A DNA stretch of 64,000 nt from Algoriphagus lutimaris (GCF_017051705.1 NZ_JAFIDJ010000002.1:1492732-1556731), one strand, 5' to 3'. Positions 51,101 through 60,393 are shown, counted from the first letter of the stretch. Notes: generated by a model from the letters alone, not told the origin. Numbers and translations: made by a program.

Positions 51101-52357
51101 ATGTTAAACATAGTTCTTTCCATCCTTTTGAGTTTCTTATTTCAGGCTCGAGAGGAGCAAGCATATTTTTATTTCGGGAATGATAATCTCATTGGAACCG
51201 GTAATCTCGTAGAGGGGAAAAAATCAGGAGAATGGAAAGTTTATTCCAAAACCAATCCAGTTTTATCTGATGATTCTAATTTTAACCAAGCGGATCCTGA
51301 TGTCTTCAAAAAATATTTCAATCAGGAGATGCCCCTCTATGTAATCAATTTCACGAATGATATTCCTGATGGAATTTTTCAGGAGAACTATCCTAGCGGA
51401 GCAATTAAAACCCTTGGCTTATTTGAAAACGGAGTGTTAACAAAGGAGTTCAAGGAATTTTATGAAAATGGAGAACTGGAATATGCCGGGCGATTGGAAA
51501 AAGGAAAAAAGATAGGGGAATGGCATGAGTATTATGAAACTGGTCAAATGAAATCATCTATTTTCTATGTAGGAGGATTGGCTGATGGCGAAGCAGTTTA
51601 TTATGATTCAGATGGGAGGATAGAGTCGAAGATTTCTTTCTCGGAAGGAATTAAAGAGGGGGTGTTTCAATCTTTTTTTCAAGATGGAGAACTAAAGGAA
51701 AAAGGAATGTTTCAAGATGGGATTCCAGTGGGGGAATGGGTATCCTTTGATCCTGATAAAAATATTGAATTCCGTGGAAATCTTGAAGAAGGGGTTCGAA
51801 AAGGGGAATGGATTGAGCAATTAGAGGTTATGATAGGATATTACAGGAAGGGGAATTATGAAAAAGGCCTGAAAGAAGGAAGGTGGTTAGTGAGCGATAC
51901 CGCAGGAGACCAAGTGCAAGTTGAAAATTATAAAGGAGGAAAGCTTATTTCTGTAATAGCACTCCAGCAAGGAGCAGGGCTTAAAAATGAATATTTGGTC
52001 AAAAAGGGGAACGGGCAACTTATTTTTTATGATGATCAAGGCTTTATTAAAGCGAAAGGAAAAGTGTCGAAAGGAGAAATAAATGGAAGGTGGAGCTTCT
52101 ATTTCCCTGGTTCAGATAGACTTTCCTCCTCAGGTAGAATCGAATCATCAGAACGAATAGGAACTTGGAACTTCTACAGTTTTGAAGGTGAAATCATTGA
52201 TCAAATAGTATATAAACCAGAATCAAAATTTGTAACTGGTACTAATACAGCCGAGGCTCTTCGAACCAATCATTCACTCCTAAGAAACGGTAATGATGCT
52301 TTGGGGACGGCCTATAGCAAGTTCTCGCCATTTGCTCCCTTGAGAACTGTTTATTGA
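51101..52357 (+). CDS. YwqK/MORN-repeat protein
   Basis: 418 aa. Signal-like N-terminus MLNIVLSILLSFLFQAREEQ. From about residue 25 to 390 it consists of repeated beta-hairpins of the MORN/YwqK type: GTGNLVEGKKSGEWKVYSK, YENGELEYAGRLEKGKKIGE WHEY split by loops, YETGQMKSSIFYVGGLADGE, DGELKEKGMFQDGIPVGEW and GKVSKGEINGRWSFYFPG. In Bacillus YwqK is the antitoxin of a polymorphic toxin pair, but in Bacteroidota such proteins are mostly free-standing, and no toxin gene lies next to this one. Likely an exported repeat scaffold. Flanked by 212 and 134 bp of gene-free DNA. Confidence 0.8.
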   Translation: MLNIVLSILLSFLFQAREEQAYFYFGNDNLIGTGNLVEGKKSGEWKVYSKTNPVLSDDSNFNQADPDVFKKYFNQEMPLYVINFTNDIPDGIFQENYPSGAIKTLGLFENGVLTKEFKEFYENGELEYAGRLEKGKKIGEWHEYYETGQMKSSIFYVGGLADGEAVYYDSDGRIESKISFSEGIKEGVFQSFFQDGELKEKGMFQDGIPVGEWVSFDPDKNIEFRGNLEEGVRKGEWIEQLEVMIGYYRKGNYEKGLKEGRWLVSDTAGDQVQVENYKGGKLISVIALQQGAGLKNEYLVKKGNGQLIFYDDQGFIKAKGKVSKGEINGRWSFYFPGSDRLSSSGRIESSERIGTWNFYSFEGEIIDQIVYKPESKFVTGTNTAEALRTNHSLLRNGNDALGTAYSKFSPFAPLRTVY

Positions 52358-52443
52358 TAGTGATTATTCACCCTTTAAATCTTTTACTTCCGGTTTTGAG
52401 GGATGGTGGATCAGGGGATTTATTTATAGAGAGGTGGGGGTTT

Positions 52444-52473
52444 TTGCCCTTTCAAGTGATCTGCCTATTTTAG
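52444..52473 (+). promoter_or_regulatory. Possible promoter of the GNAT-like gene
   Basis: TTG at 52444-52446 and TATTTTAG at 52466-52473 (one mismatch to TAnnTTTG), spacing 22, ending 18 bp before the ATG at 52492. Confidence 0.35.
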
Positions 52474-52491
52474 CAGCCTAAAATCCCCCAA

Positions 52492-53655
52492 ATGAAGTTA
52501 ATCGAAGTAACCACTCCGGCCCAGCAAAAGGAATTTATCCAAATGGCCGTAAGGCTTTACAAGGACGAGAAAAACTGGATCAGACCATTGGATGCTGATA
52601 TTGAAGGACTTTTTCATCCTGAAACAAACAAACTTTTTAGGAAAGGTGCTAAAGCCAAAAGATGGCTTTTGGAGGATGAAAAAGGACAAACTATAGGGAG
52701 GGTAGCGGCTTTCATCAATCCAAAGATGAAAGAAAAACAGCCCACAGGCGGTTTGGGATTCTTTGAATGTATTCAAAACCAAGAGGCTGCATTTTTACTT
52801 TTTGACACGGCAAAAGCCTGGTTGGAAAGTGAGGGAATGGAAGCCATGGATGGTCCGATCAATTTTGGGGAACGAGATAAATGGTGGGGACTATTAGTCG
52901 ATGGATTTTCTGAACCAAACTATAATATGCCATGGAACTTTGGCTATTATCAGGAATTCTTTGAGAATTATGGTTTTCAGATTTATTTCAAGCAATACAC
53001 CTATATGAGGCCTGTACAGAATCTTGGTTTTGATGATAAAATGATCAAAAGGGCCAACCAGATCATTGCTGATCCTGATTATGAATTTCGATACATCAAG
53101 GGGAAGGAGCTACAGGAAAAGGCCCCGGAATACTTTAACACAGTGTATAATAAGGCATGGGCTCGGCATATGGGCAAGACACTGGCCTTAAAAGAAACTC
53201 AACTGATGTTCTCTAAAATGAAGCCCATTTTAGATCCAAAGTTGATCTATTTTGGATTTTACAAAGGAGAGCCGGTATCGATGTTTATCCAAATTCCTGA
53301 AATCAACCAGATTTTTAAACATGTGAACGGGAAAATGGATTTATTGGGGAAATTAAAATTCCTTTGGTACAAAACCTTCTCTCCACCCAATAAAATGCTG
53401 GGTTTGGTGTTTGGAGTAGTTCCAGAACATCAAGGTAAAGGTGTAGAAAGCGCGATGATCATTGCTTATGATAAAATGAGTAATCAGCCTTCCTTCCCTT
53501 ATAAGACTATTGAGATGAATTGGATAGGTGATTTCAACCCTAAGATGATGCGTGTTTGTGAGCAGTTGTTAGCTGAAATCTATAAAACACATCATACTTA
53601 TCGATATTTGTTTGATAGAACAAAGCCGTTCGAACGACATAAGATATTTGATTGA
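52492..53655 (+). CDS. GNAT-like N-acetyltransferase domain protein
   Basis: 387 aa, cytoplasmic. The start MKLIEVTTPAQQKEFIQMAV with YKDEKNWIRPLDADIEGLF is the recurring opening of a Bacteroidota family of long GNAT-fold proteins. The acetyl-CoA binding strand-turn is visible as LGLVFGVVPEHQGKGVESAM (motif A, with QGKGV) near residue 310, and the N-terminal half has a second GNAT-like unit (KRWLLEDEKGQTIGRVAAFI). MDGPINFGERDKWWGLLVDG is a family signature of unknown meaning. Substrate unknown. Followed 99 bp later by the PfkB kinase gene. Confidence 0.72.
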   Translation: MKLIEVTTPAQQKEFIQMAVRLYKDEKNWIRPLDADIEGLFHPETNKLFRKGAKAKRWLLEDEKGQTIGRVAAFINPKMKEKQPTGGLGFFECIQNQEAAFLLFDTAKAWLESEGMEAMDGPINFGERDKWWGLLVDGFSEPNYNMPWNFGYYQEFFENYGFQIYFKQYTYMRPVQNLGFDDKMIKRANQIIADPDYEFRYIKGKELQEKAPEYFNTVYNKAWARHMGKTLALKETQLMFSKMKPILDPKLIYFGFYKGEPVSMFIQIPEINQIFKHVNGKMDLLGKLKFLWYKTFSPPNKMLGLVFGVVPEHQGKGVESAMIIAYDKMSNQPSFPYKTIEMNWIGDFNPKMMRVCEQLLAEIYKTHHTYRYLFDRTKPFERHKIFD

Positions 53656-53754
53656 TTGCCTTTGGGAATCAAAAATGAAAAGCAACTAGTGAGTTTAGCT
53701 TGTCGAAGCTCATCAAACTTTGAAAATTCAGAAAAAAACTTTCCAACTATAATA

Positions 53755-54750
53755 ATGAAGAAATACGACGTGACGGGCATAGGAAATGCCTTAGTAGATA
53801 TTGAGTTTAAGGTAACCGACCAATTTTTTGAAGCCAATGGGGTGGAAAAAGGATTGATGACCTTAGTGGATGAGGATAGGCAAAATGAACTCATGCAGGT
53901 AATTGACACCCAACAAGCAAAAAAACAATGTGGAGGGTCTGCCGGTAATACGGTCATCGCTATTAGTCAATTTGGCGGGAAAAGTTATTATTCATGTAAA
54001 GTTGCCAATGATGAGTTTGGGCATTTTTATATGAATGATATGAAAAATGCGGGGGTGGACCATAACCTCAATGAAAGCAATCTAGTAGAAGGGATCACCG
54101 GTAAATGTTTGGTAATGGTTACGGAAGACGCGGAGCGTACGATGAATACCTTTTTGGGAATTACCCAAACTTATTCGACTGAGGATGTGAATGAATCGGC
54201 AATTAAAGATTCTAAATACCTATACATTGAAGGCTATTTGATCACTTCCGAAAACGGAAAGCAAGCCATGAAACATGCGAAGAAAATTGCTGAGGAAAAT
54301 GGAGTGAAGGTGGCGGTAACTTTTTCTGACCCTGCTATGGTCAAGTACTTTAAAGAGCCTATGACAGAGGTAATTGGTGCGAGTGTAGATATGCTTTTTA
54401 CCAATGAAGAAGAAGCAATGATTTTCACGAATAAGGATAATCTTTTGGAGGCCAGAGAAGAATTGAAAAAAGTGGCAAAACACTTTGTGATTACCCAAGG
54501 AAAAAATGGGGCCATGATTTATGATGGAGATACCTTCATTGATATTGAACCCTACGAAACTACAGCAGTAGATACAAATGGAGCCGGAGATATGTTTGCA
54601 GGAGCATTTATGTATGGAATCACCAATGGGCATAGCTATGCCTCTTCAGGTAAATTAGCATCTATGGCCAGCTCTAAAATTGTAAGCCAATTTGGACCAA
54701 GGTTGGAATGGCATCAAGCAAAGGATATTCTGAATCGTTTGAATCCTTGA
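53755..54750 (+). CDS. PfkB family kinase, adenosine kinase-like
   Basis: 331 aa from ATG 53755 (MKKYDVTGIGNALVDIEFKV); the 33 upstream codons in frame are non-coding. PfkB ribokinase fold: GGSAGNTVIAISQFGG near residue 60 binds the nucleoside, and the anion-hole/catalytic base segment DTNGAGDMFAGAFMYGITNG near residue 280 carries the essential Asp. VTFSDPAMVKYFKEPM and MLFTNEEEAMIFT are usual in the adenosine kinase-like bacterial subgroup. It probably phosphorylates adenosine or a related nucleoside or sugar; the substrate is not certain. A strong terminator follows. Confidence 0.88.
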   Translation: MKKYDVTGIGNALVDIEFKVTDQFFEANGVEKGLMTLVDEDRQNELMQVIDTQQAKKQCGGSAGNTVIAISQFGGKSYYSCKVANDEFGHFYMNDMKNAGVDHNLNESNLVEGITGKCLVMVTEDAERTMNTFLGITQTYSTEDVNESAIKDSKYLYIEGYLITSENGKQAMKHAKKIAEENGVKVAVTFSDPAMVKYFKEPMTEVIGASVDMLFTNEEEAMIFTNKDNLLEAREELKKVAKHFVITQGKNGAMIYDGDTFIDIEPYETTAVDTNGAGDMFAGAFMYGITNGHSYASSGKLASMASSKIVSQFGPRLEWHQAKDILNRLNP

Positions 54751-54757
54751 TATTACT

Positions 54758-54788
54758 AACCGGGTTATGTTTTTAACCCGGTTTTTTT
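54758..54788 (+). terminator. Terminator after the PfkB kinase gene
   Basis: AACCGGGTTA (54758-54767) pairs with TAACCCGGTT (54774-54783), loop TGTTTT, followed by T residues to 54788. Confidence 0.9.
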
Positions 54789-54972
54789 ATTATTCTTTAA
54801 CACCAGATATTTCAGGAATTCACCTATATCTTATTTTTTAGTAGAATGTTTTAAATTAGGATGCCCTGACAAGAAAATATCCACTTTAGTGTTCGTATTT
54901 GAACATTTAAACCTTTTCAATTAAAACTCGATTGAATCAATACACAGAATTTAATAACCCCATCTTTTTACA

Positions 54973-56301
54973 ATGAGAAAATTTACCGCTTTAGGCATAT
55001 TGACAGGAATTCTAAGTATTCCTGCTTTTGCCCAAAACAAAATTGAATTCAAAGAATTTGATTTAGATAATGGATTACATGTAATCATGCATCAGGATCA
55101 AAGTACACCTATTGTGGTGACCTCTGTTTTATATCATGTAGGATCCAAAAATGAAAACCCGGAACGAACAGGCTTTGCTCACTTCTTTGAACACCTCATG
55201 TTTGAGGGATCTGAAAATATAGAGCGTGGCCAATATATGAACATTATACAAGGTAGAGGGGGAACGTTGAATGCCTATACTTCCAATGATATCACCTATT
55301 ACTATGAATCTTTACCTTCTAATGAACTGGAACTCGCTTTATACATGGAAAGTGAGCGAATGCTTCATTCAAAAGTCGATGAGACAGGGGTAGAGACTCA
55401 GCGTGAAGTCGTCAAAGAAGAAAGACGTCAGCGATATGAAAACCAGCCGTATGGTACAATCCTCCCTGAGACATTAAAAAGAGCCTATTCAAAGCACCCT
55501 TACCAATGGGCTCCAATTGGATCTATGGAGCATTTGAATGCTGCTTCCATCGAGGAATTCCAACAGTTTTACAAAGATTTTTATGTCCCTAATAATGCCA
55601 CATTAACCATTGCAGGGGATATTGATTACAAACAGACTGAGGATTGGGTAAGAAAATATTTCTCTGAAATCCCTATGGGAAAGAAAGATATTTATAGGCC
55701 CAATGTAAATGAGCCTAAGAAGACGGAGGAAATCCGCGATGTGATTTATGACAATATCCAGATTCCAGCGGTAATCCAAGCATATAATCTTCCTCCCAAA
55801 ACAGATGAAGATTCCTATGCATTATCCATGCTATCTACCTATTTGACTGGAGGAGCCTCTTCTCTGATGACCAAAGAGTTGGTGGATAAGCAGCAAAAAG
55901 CTTTGGTGGTAGCTGCAATTCCATTGGAATTGGAAGATGGTGGAATTTTCATCATGTATAGCATTGCGAATATGGGAGTGGAGCCTAAAGACCTAGAGTC
56001 CGAAATCGATAAATTGATTTTACAGGTTCAAGAAGAGGGATTGAGTGACCAGGATTTCACTAAGTTGAAAAATATCATGGAAAACAATATTGTAAGTAGT
56101 AACTCTTCCATGGCGGGTATTGCGGAAAATCTCGCCGAAGCACACGCGATTTATGGAGATGCTAATTACATCAACAAAGTGATGGATGCTTACAGTAAGG
56201 TGACGAAAGAAGACATCCAACGTGTGGCGAAGGAGTATCTGGACCTGAAGGGGAGAGTAGTTTTGTATTACTTGCCTAAGGCCCAACAGCCTGCTCAATA
56301 A
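54973..56301 (+). CDS. M16 family zinc metallopeptidase (catalytic subunit)
   Basis: 442 aa. Signal peptide MRKFTALGILTGILSIPAFA. The inverted zinc motif HxxEH is His70-Phe-Phe-Glu73-His74 in GFAHFFEHLMFEGS, and the third ligand should be the Glu in REVVKEERRQR about 76 residues later. The second half (NATLTIAGDIDYKQTEDWVR, then GGASSLMTKELVDKQQKALV) is the non-catalytic M16 lobe. Length fits a one-repeat M16B subunit that works as a dimer with an inactive partner. That partner is the next gene, 27 bp downstream. Exported to the periplasm or surface. Confidence 0.94.
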   Translation: MRKFTALGILTGILSIPAFAQNKIEFKEFDLDNGLHVIMHQDQSTPIVVTSVLYHVGSKNENPERTGFAHFFEHLMFEGSENIERGQYMNIIQGRGGTLNAYTSNDITYYYESLPSNELELALYMESERMLHSKVDETGVETQREVVKEERRQRYENQPYGTILPETLKRAYSKHPYQWAPIGSMEHLNAASIEEFQQFYKDFYVPNNATLTIAGDIDYKQTEDWVRKYFSEIPMGKKDIYRPNVNEPKKTEEIRDVIYDNIQIPAVIQAYNLPPKTDEDSYALSMLSTYLTGGASSLMTKELVDKQQKALVVAAIPLELEDGGIFIMYSIANMGVEPKDLESEIDKLILQVQEEGLSDQDFTKLKNIMENNIVSSNSSMAGIAENLAEAHAIYGDANYINKVMDAYSKVTKEDIQRVAKEYLDLKGRVVLYYLPKAQQPAQ

Positions 56302-56328
56302 TTGTTTCACCTAATTACTCCAATTGAC

Positions 56329-58374
56329 ATGAAAAAAATAGCAATATCTTTTGTATTAAGTTTTATGATAGCTGTGGTGAGTTTTGCTCAGCTTGATAGA
56401 AGCCAATTTCCTAAATCAGGTCCTGCTCCAGAGATTAAAATCGGTGAGGCAGAAACCTTCACCTTGGATAATGGGCTAAAAGTCTTTGTCGTTAAAAACG
56501 ATAAACTTCCTCGAGTAGCATTTACACTGGTATTAGAAAGGGATCCTTTATTGGAAGGGGACAAGGCCGGACTTACAGGTTTTGTAGGAGAAATGATGAC
56601 AGGAGGTACTACCAGCAGAACCAAAGACCAGTTGGATGAGGAAGTAGACTTTATTGGCGGGAGTTTGTCAGCAGGCTCTACTTCTATTTTTGCTTCTTCC
56701 TTGAAAAAGCATCAGACTAAAATTTTGGAATTAATGGCCGATGTGCTTTATAATCCGGTTTTCCCACAAGAAGAACTGGATAAATTAAAAAAGCAATCCA
56801 TTACCGCCTTGGCAACCAGCAAAGATGATCCTGGTGCTATTTCTTCAAGGTTGGTCAATGCTATGGTATATGGTAAAGATCACCCATACGGTGAAGTGAC
56901 TACTGAAGAAACCATCAATAATATTACTGTTGAGGATATTAAGAAATACTATGAAACTTTCTTCAAGCCCAATATTGCCTATTTGGCAATTGTAGGGGAT
57001 ATGGATAAGGCTGAAGCTGAAAAAGTTGTGAATGAGTTTTTTGCAAAATGGGAACCAGGAGATGTCCCAAAATTCACCTATAAGACCCCTGAAAGGCTTG
57101 AAGAAAATGTGGTAGGGTTAGTGGATAGAAGTTCGTCTGTACAAACCAATATCAATATTGTACAGCCTGTGGAATTGAAAATCGGAGATGAGAATTACAT
57201 TTCCAGTAGACTGGTAAACCAGATTTTGGGAGGCGGATCTTCCTCTAGACTATTTATGAACCTAAGAGAAGATAAAGGCTATACATATGGTGCTTATTCC
57301 TCTATTTCCTCAGATAAATTGATCGGGGAGATTTCTGCGAATGCTGCTGTAAGGACAGAGGTAACGGACTCCGCTGTGGTACAATTTATTTATGAATTGG
57401 ATAGGTTGGTAAAAAGTGGGGTAACAGAAGAGGAATTGGAAAAAGCGAAGTCTAACTTGGCAGGTTCCTTTGGACGCTCATTGGAAAGTCCTTCAACGAT
57501 TGCCAATTTTGCATTAAACACAGAGCGTTATAATCTTCCTAAGGATTACTATGCAACCTACCTTCAAAAAATGAATTCCTACACGGTGGAGGATATCAAT
57601 AAAGCAGCAGCGGATTTAATCCAGCCTGATAAAATGTATATCACAGCAGTGGGGAATGGCTCTGAGATCAAAGACAAGCTTACTCAATTTGGAGAAGTAA
57701 GGATGTATGATAACATGGGAGATCCAGCCAAAGAAATTGAAATGGCTGACGCAAGCATGACTGCCGAAAAAGTGTTAGAAAACTATATTTCGGCTATTGG
57801 GGGAGATGAAGCAGTTTCCCAAATCAAAGCAGCAAAATTAGTGATGGCTGCAGATGTAATGGGGAATCCAGTTCAGATAGCGATGACTTTTGATGATGCC
57901 AATATGAGATTTGGTCAAAAAACCATGGTAATGGGAAATGTTATGCAAAGTTCCACCATGGTGAATGGAAAGGGATCTATTTCCGCTCAAGGTCAAACGA
58001 TAGAAATGACAGATGAACAGTATGAGGAAGCGAAGATGAATGCTTTTTTCATTCCTGAATTACATTATGCTGCAATGGGATATGCTACACAATTGGATGG
58101 TGTGAAGGATGTGGAAGGTACTCCAGCATATAAAGTGATCATATCAAATCCATCTGGAGCCAAAGTGATCAATTATTATTCAGTAGAATCTGGTTTAAAA
58201 ATCAAAAATGAGAACGAAAAAGCGGGAGATACTTTCTATTCCGATTACCAAGAAAAGAATGGAGTGTTGGTACCAATGTCCTGGACAATGAAATCTCCTA
58301 TGCTTCCAGTGCCTTTGGAGGCTAAGATTGAAACCTTGGAAATTAATCCTACACTGACAGAAGCAGACTTTTAA
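56329..58374 (+). CDS. M16-like protein without zinc motif, with C-terminal LolA-like extension
   Basis: 681 aa from ATG 56329 (signal MKKIAISFVLSFMIAVVSFA). Residues about 40-470 are M16-like (FTLDNGLKVFVVKNDKLPRV, GGGSSSRLFMNLREDKGYTY with the conserved substrate-binding Arg and Tyr), but at the place of HxxEH it reads AGLTGFVGEMMTGGT, so it cannot bind zinc. It is the non-catalytic half of an M16B pair. Residues about 475-681 (KVLENYISAIGGDEAVSQIK, then ADVMGNPVQIAMTFDD, YSVESGLKIKNENEKAGDTF) resemble LolA/LolB-type lipoprotein carrier folds, an unusual addition of 200 residues. Downstream terminator at 58382. Confidence 0.88.
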   Translation: MKKIAISFVLSFMIAVVSFAQLDRSQFPKSGPAPEIKIGEAETFTLDNGLKVFVVKNDKLPRVAFTLVLERDPLLEGDKAGLTGFVGEMMTGGTTSRTKDQLDEEVDFIGGSLSAGSTSIFASSLKKHQTKILELMADVLYNPVFPQEELDKLKKQSITALATSKDDPGAISSRLVNAMVYGKDHPYGEVTTEETINNITVEDIKKYYETFFKPNIAYLAIVGDMDKAEAEKVVNEFFAKWEPGDVPKFTYKTPERLEENVVGLVDRSSSVQTNINIVQPVELKIGDENYISSRLVNQILGGGSSSRLFMNLREDKGYTYGAYSSISSDKLIGEISANAAVRTEVTDSAVVQFIYELDRLVKSGVTEEELEKAKSNLAGSFGRSLESPSTIANFALNTERYNLPKDYYATYLQKMNSYTVEDINKAAADLIQPDKMYITAVGNGSEIKDKLTQFGEVRMYDNMGDPAKEIEMADASMTAEKVLENYISAIGGDEAVSQIKAAKLVMAADVMGNPVQIAMTFDDANMRFGQKTMVMGNVMQSSTMVNGKGSISAQGQTIEMTDEQYEEAKMNAFFIPELHYAAMGYATQLDGVKDVEGTPAYKVIISNPSGAKVINYYSVESGLKIKNENEKAGDTFYSDYQEKNGVLVPMSWTMKSPMLPVPLEAKIETLEINPTLTEADF

Positions 58375-58381
58375 TTAACAT

Positions 58382-58411
58382 AGGGGCCGAATCAAATCGG
58401 CCCCTTTTTTT
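58382..58411 (+). terminator. Terminator after the M16 pair
   Basis: AGGGGCCGA (58382-58390) pairs with TCGGCCCCT (58397-58405), loop ATCAAA, followed by TTTTTT. The M61 gene on the other strand ends at 58410, inside the T-run. Confidence 0.9.
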
Positions 58412-60050
58412 AGCTCATCCATTTTTTTCTGATATCAGTTTCCTCGGCTATAGCTAAATTGATTTGAGGAAAATAACTCGCTGAAGTTTCAAATGTGAAT
58501 TCATATTGATTTCCGTTCAAGCGCTCAGCTTTGACTGGAATTTGAGATTCTGAATGTTCAAATGAAATTTGATCTCCGATCATCAGTTTGTCATAAGCTG
58601 GAGACTCCGGATGAATTTTGAGGATTTTTTTATCACTAGTAATAATACCTAGTTTTCCGGCCAAGTGGTCTGGATTTGGTCTTTGGACATAGTATATTCC
58701 TAAACAGCTTATTTTTTCTGAGAAGTATGTTAGTATATCCTCCTTTCCTGAGATATAACGGTCATAGAAGGTTTGGAAAACTTCTGGATTTGAAGTTTGA
58801 CCAAGAATAAGGTTCCAAAATTCAGATTGACTATATCCTTTTCTTGGTTTTCCGAATTGTTGCCAAGCCAATTTCATGACTTTAGGAAAACTGCTTCCCT
58901 CTTCGATCAGTAGCAAATCCAGACAAAAACAGATCAAGCTACCGTATGTATAGATGTTTACTTTTCGATCTGGTATCCCTGGTTGATAGCCATCCAGCCA
59001 CAGATCAAAACTAGACTGAAGGATGTTTTGATTCTTCCAGCCAAAGTTGTTGACTTCTCTTTGTAAGGTGCTTTCAATCTGTTTCAAAAATACCTCCAGA
59101 GAATATACTCCTGATTTCAAAAGGTATAAATCTCCCATATAGGTGGTAACTCCTTCTAAGAGCCAACCTGCCCGGGTGTAAGTTTCCTTCGAAAAGTTAT
59201 AAGGTAATAGTTCTTCCGGTCGGATTCTGCACACGTTCCAAGCATGGTAGAGCTCATGAGAGCTTACTCCTAAAAGGTCTTCCATTTTCAGGTTGTCTGC
59301 AAGATCGGTTGCAGGGCCCAAAGTAATGACGGTCCCTTTTTGGTGTTCTACCCCATGATAATGTTTATAAGGAAGTAATTGAAAAATAAAATGGTATTCT
59401 GATTCGGGGAATTCACCAAAATCCCTGATTTGGGTATCTGTGAATTTTTGAAATTTGTCCAAGAAAGCCTTGATGTCAAAATGAATAGCTCCTTGAATCC
59501 AAATATTAAATTTTGATTCTGTACTATCATAAGACCAATGTTGAACACTATTCGATGCCAATAGGGTAGAATCTACTAGTATTTGGAAATTTTCAGCGAT
59601 CCATTTTCCCTCTTGGTTTTTAGGTATGGTACATACGATTTTCTGAAAAGAGGGTAGGTTTACTTCTAGTTCAATGGGATTTTGTACCAGGCTTTTTACT
59701 TCAAAACAACAGTTTATGAAATTGAAATATACTTGTTCTTCATCCACCCAAGCACCACCGGCATCCATTCTTGCGCAGAAAAACTCATACTCCACGAGGT
59801 AGGTATGATTTTTTTCTGATTGAAAAGTCCAGCAATCTTTACTCAGTTTTTGAAATGGAATGTTTTCTTGATTCTGGTTTTTGATTTGAAAACTTCGAAT
59901 GTATTGCGCATAATTTGCCAATTGATAGCGCCCTGCGCGCCATGCGGGCAGTTGAAGCTCAATAGTTTGTTTGGTTTGGACTTTAATTTCAAGTTGAATT
60001 AATAAAAATTGAGAGGCTGGATTGGGACAACTTATTGTATATTTGCACAT
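58410..60050 (-). CDS. M61 family metallopeptidase with PDZ domain
   Basis: 546 aa from ATG 60050; eight further upstream codons are promoter-proximal and unlikely. No signal peptide (MCKYTISCPNPASQFLLIQL). The M61 glycyl-aminopeptidase fold shows as a beta domain (IELQLPAWRAGRYQLANYAQ), the zinc motif HELYHAWN near residue 265 (HExxH), and the third ligand Glu in WLLEGVTTYMGDLYLL. The last about 90 residues (LAGKLGIITSDKKILKIHPE, SPAYDKLMIGDQIS) are a PDZ domain. Cleaves peptides in the cytoplasm; substrates unknown. Its promoter overlaps that of rpmH. Confidence 0.9.
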   Translation of the reverse strand: MCKYTISCPNPASQFLLIQLEIKVQTKQTIELQLPAWRAGRYQLANYAQYIRSFQIKNQNQENIPFQKLSKDCWTFQSEKNHTYLVEYEFFCARMDAGGAWVDEEQVYFNFINCCFEVKSLVQNPIELEVNLPSFQKIVCTIPKNQEGKWIAENFQILVDSTLLASNSVQHWSYDSTESKFNIWIQGAIHFDIKAFLDKFQKFTDTQIRDFGEFPESEYHFIFQLLPYKHYHGVEHQKGTVITLGPATDLADNLKMEDLLGVSSHELYHAWNVCRIRPEELLPYNFSKETYTRAGWLLEGVTTYMGDLYLLKSGVYSLEVFLKQIESTLQREVNNFGWKNQNILQSSFDLWLDGYQPGIPDRKVNIYTYGSLICFCLDLLLIEEGSSFPKVMKLAWQQFGKPRKGYSQSEFWNLILGQTSNPEVFQTFYDRYISGKEDILTYFSEKISCLGIYYVQRPNPDHLAGKLGIITSDKKILKIHPESPAYDKLMIGDQISFEHSESQIPVKAERLNGNQYEFTFETSASYFPQINLAIAEETDIRKKWMS

Positions 60051-60071
60051 AATTACCGAGTTAGAGTCTAA

Positions 60072-60100
60072 CAAATGTATAGGGTAGGTTTGTATTTCAA
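60072..60100 (-). promoter_or_regulatory. M61 gene promoter
   Basis: On the minus strand TTG (60100-60098) and TACATTTG (60079-60072), spacing 21, about 22 bp before the ATG at 60050. Overlaps the rpmH promoter. Confidence 0.6.
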
Positions 60101-60119
60101 AAAATGCTACTTATCTTTG
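60089..60119 (+). promoter_or_regulatory. rpmH promoter
   Basis: TTTG at 60089-60092 and TATCTTTG at 60112-60119, spacing 22 from TTG to TA. Start expected near 60126, giving a leader of about 60 nt to the rpmH ATG. Confidence 0.65.
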
Positions 60120-60186
60120 CAGTCCTTTTTGAGACCTATTCCTCAGAGAGGATATTCAGGAAGCAAATAGATAAAGATATTCGATC

Positions 60187-60345
60187 ATGAAAAGAACATT
60201 CCAGCCTTCTCGCAGAAAAAGAAAAAACAAGCACGGCTTTAGAGAAAGAATGTCTTCTGCTAACGGTAGAAGAGTATTGAAAGCCAGAAGAGCAAAAGGA
60301 AGACACAAGTTATCTGTGTCATCTGAAAAGACATTGAAGAAGTAA
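60187..60345 (+). CDS. rpmH: 50S ribosomal protein L34
   Basis: 52 aa, too short for most ORF cut-offs. [20 protein letters not shown], then [20 protein letters not shown], is the highly conserved L34 sequence; ends [12 protein letters not shown]. Component of the large ribosomal subunit. It is followed by rnpA 48 bp later, the near-universal bacterial order. A small hairpin lies between them. Confidence 0.98.
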   Translation: MKRTFQPSRRKRKNKHGFRERMSSANGRRVLKARRAKGRHKLSVSSEKTLKK

Positions 60346-60362
60346 TTCTTTGAGGTAGTTTT

Positions 60363-60378
60363 CGTATGTTCACATACG
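60363..60378 (+). promoter_or_regulatory. Hairpin between rpmH and rnpA
   Basis: CGTATG (60363-60368), TTCA loop, CATACG (60373-60378), then GTTTTACTCC. A short stem with a weak T-run that could partly stop or pause transcription and so lower rnpA relative to rpmH. Confidence 0.35.
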
Positions 60379-60393
60379 GTTTTACTCCTTGTG

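Noticed and set aside
51101-52357. YwqK gene as half of a toxin-antitoxin system
   Set aside because: No toxin gene or nuclease domain is adjacent; both flanks are gene-free.
53656-53754. 33-residue extension of the PfkB kinase
   Set aside because: The kinase fold begins at ATG 53755 and the extension looks like leader DNA.
54789-54972. Promoter of the M16 pair
   Set aside because: Several near matches (for example CGTATTTG at about 54896) but none fits the spacing and consensus well enough to report.
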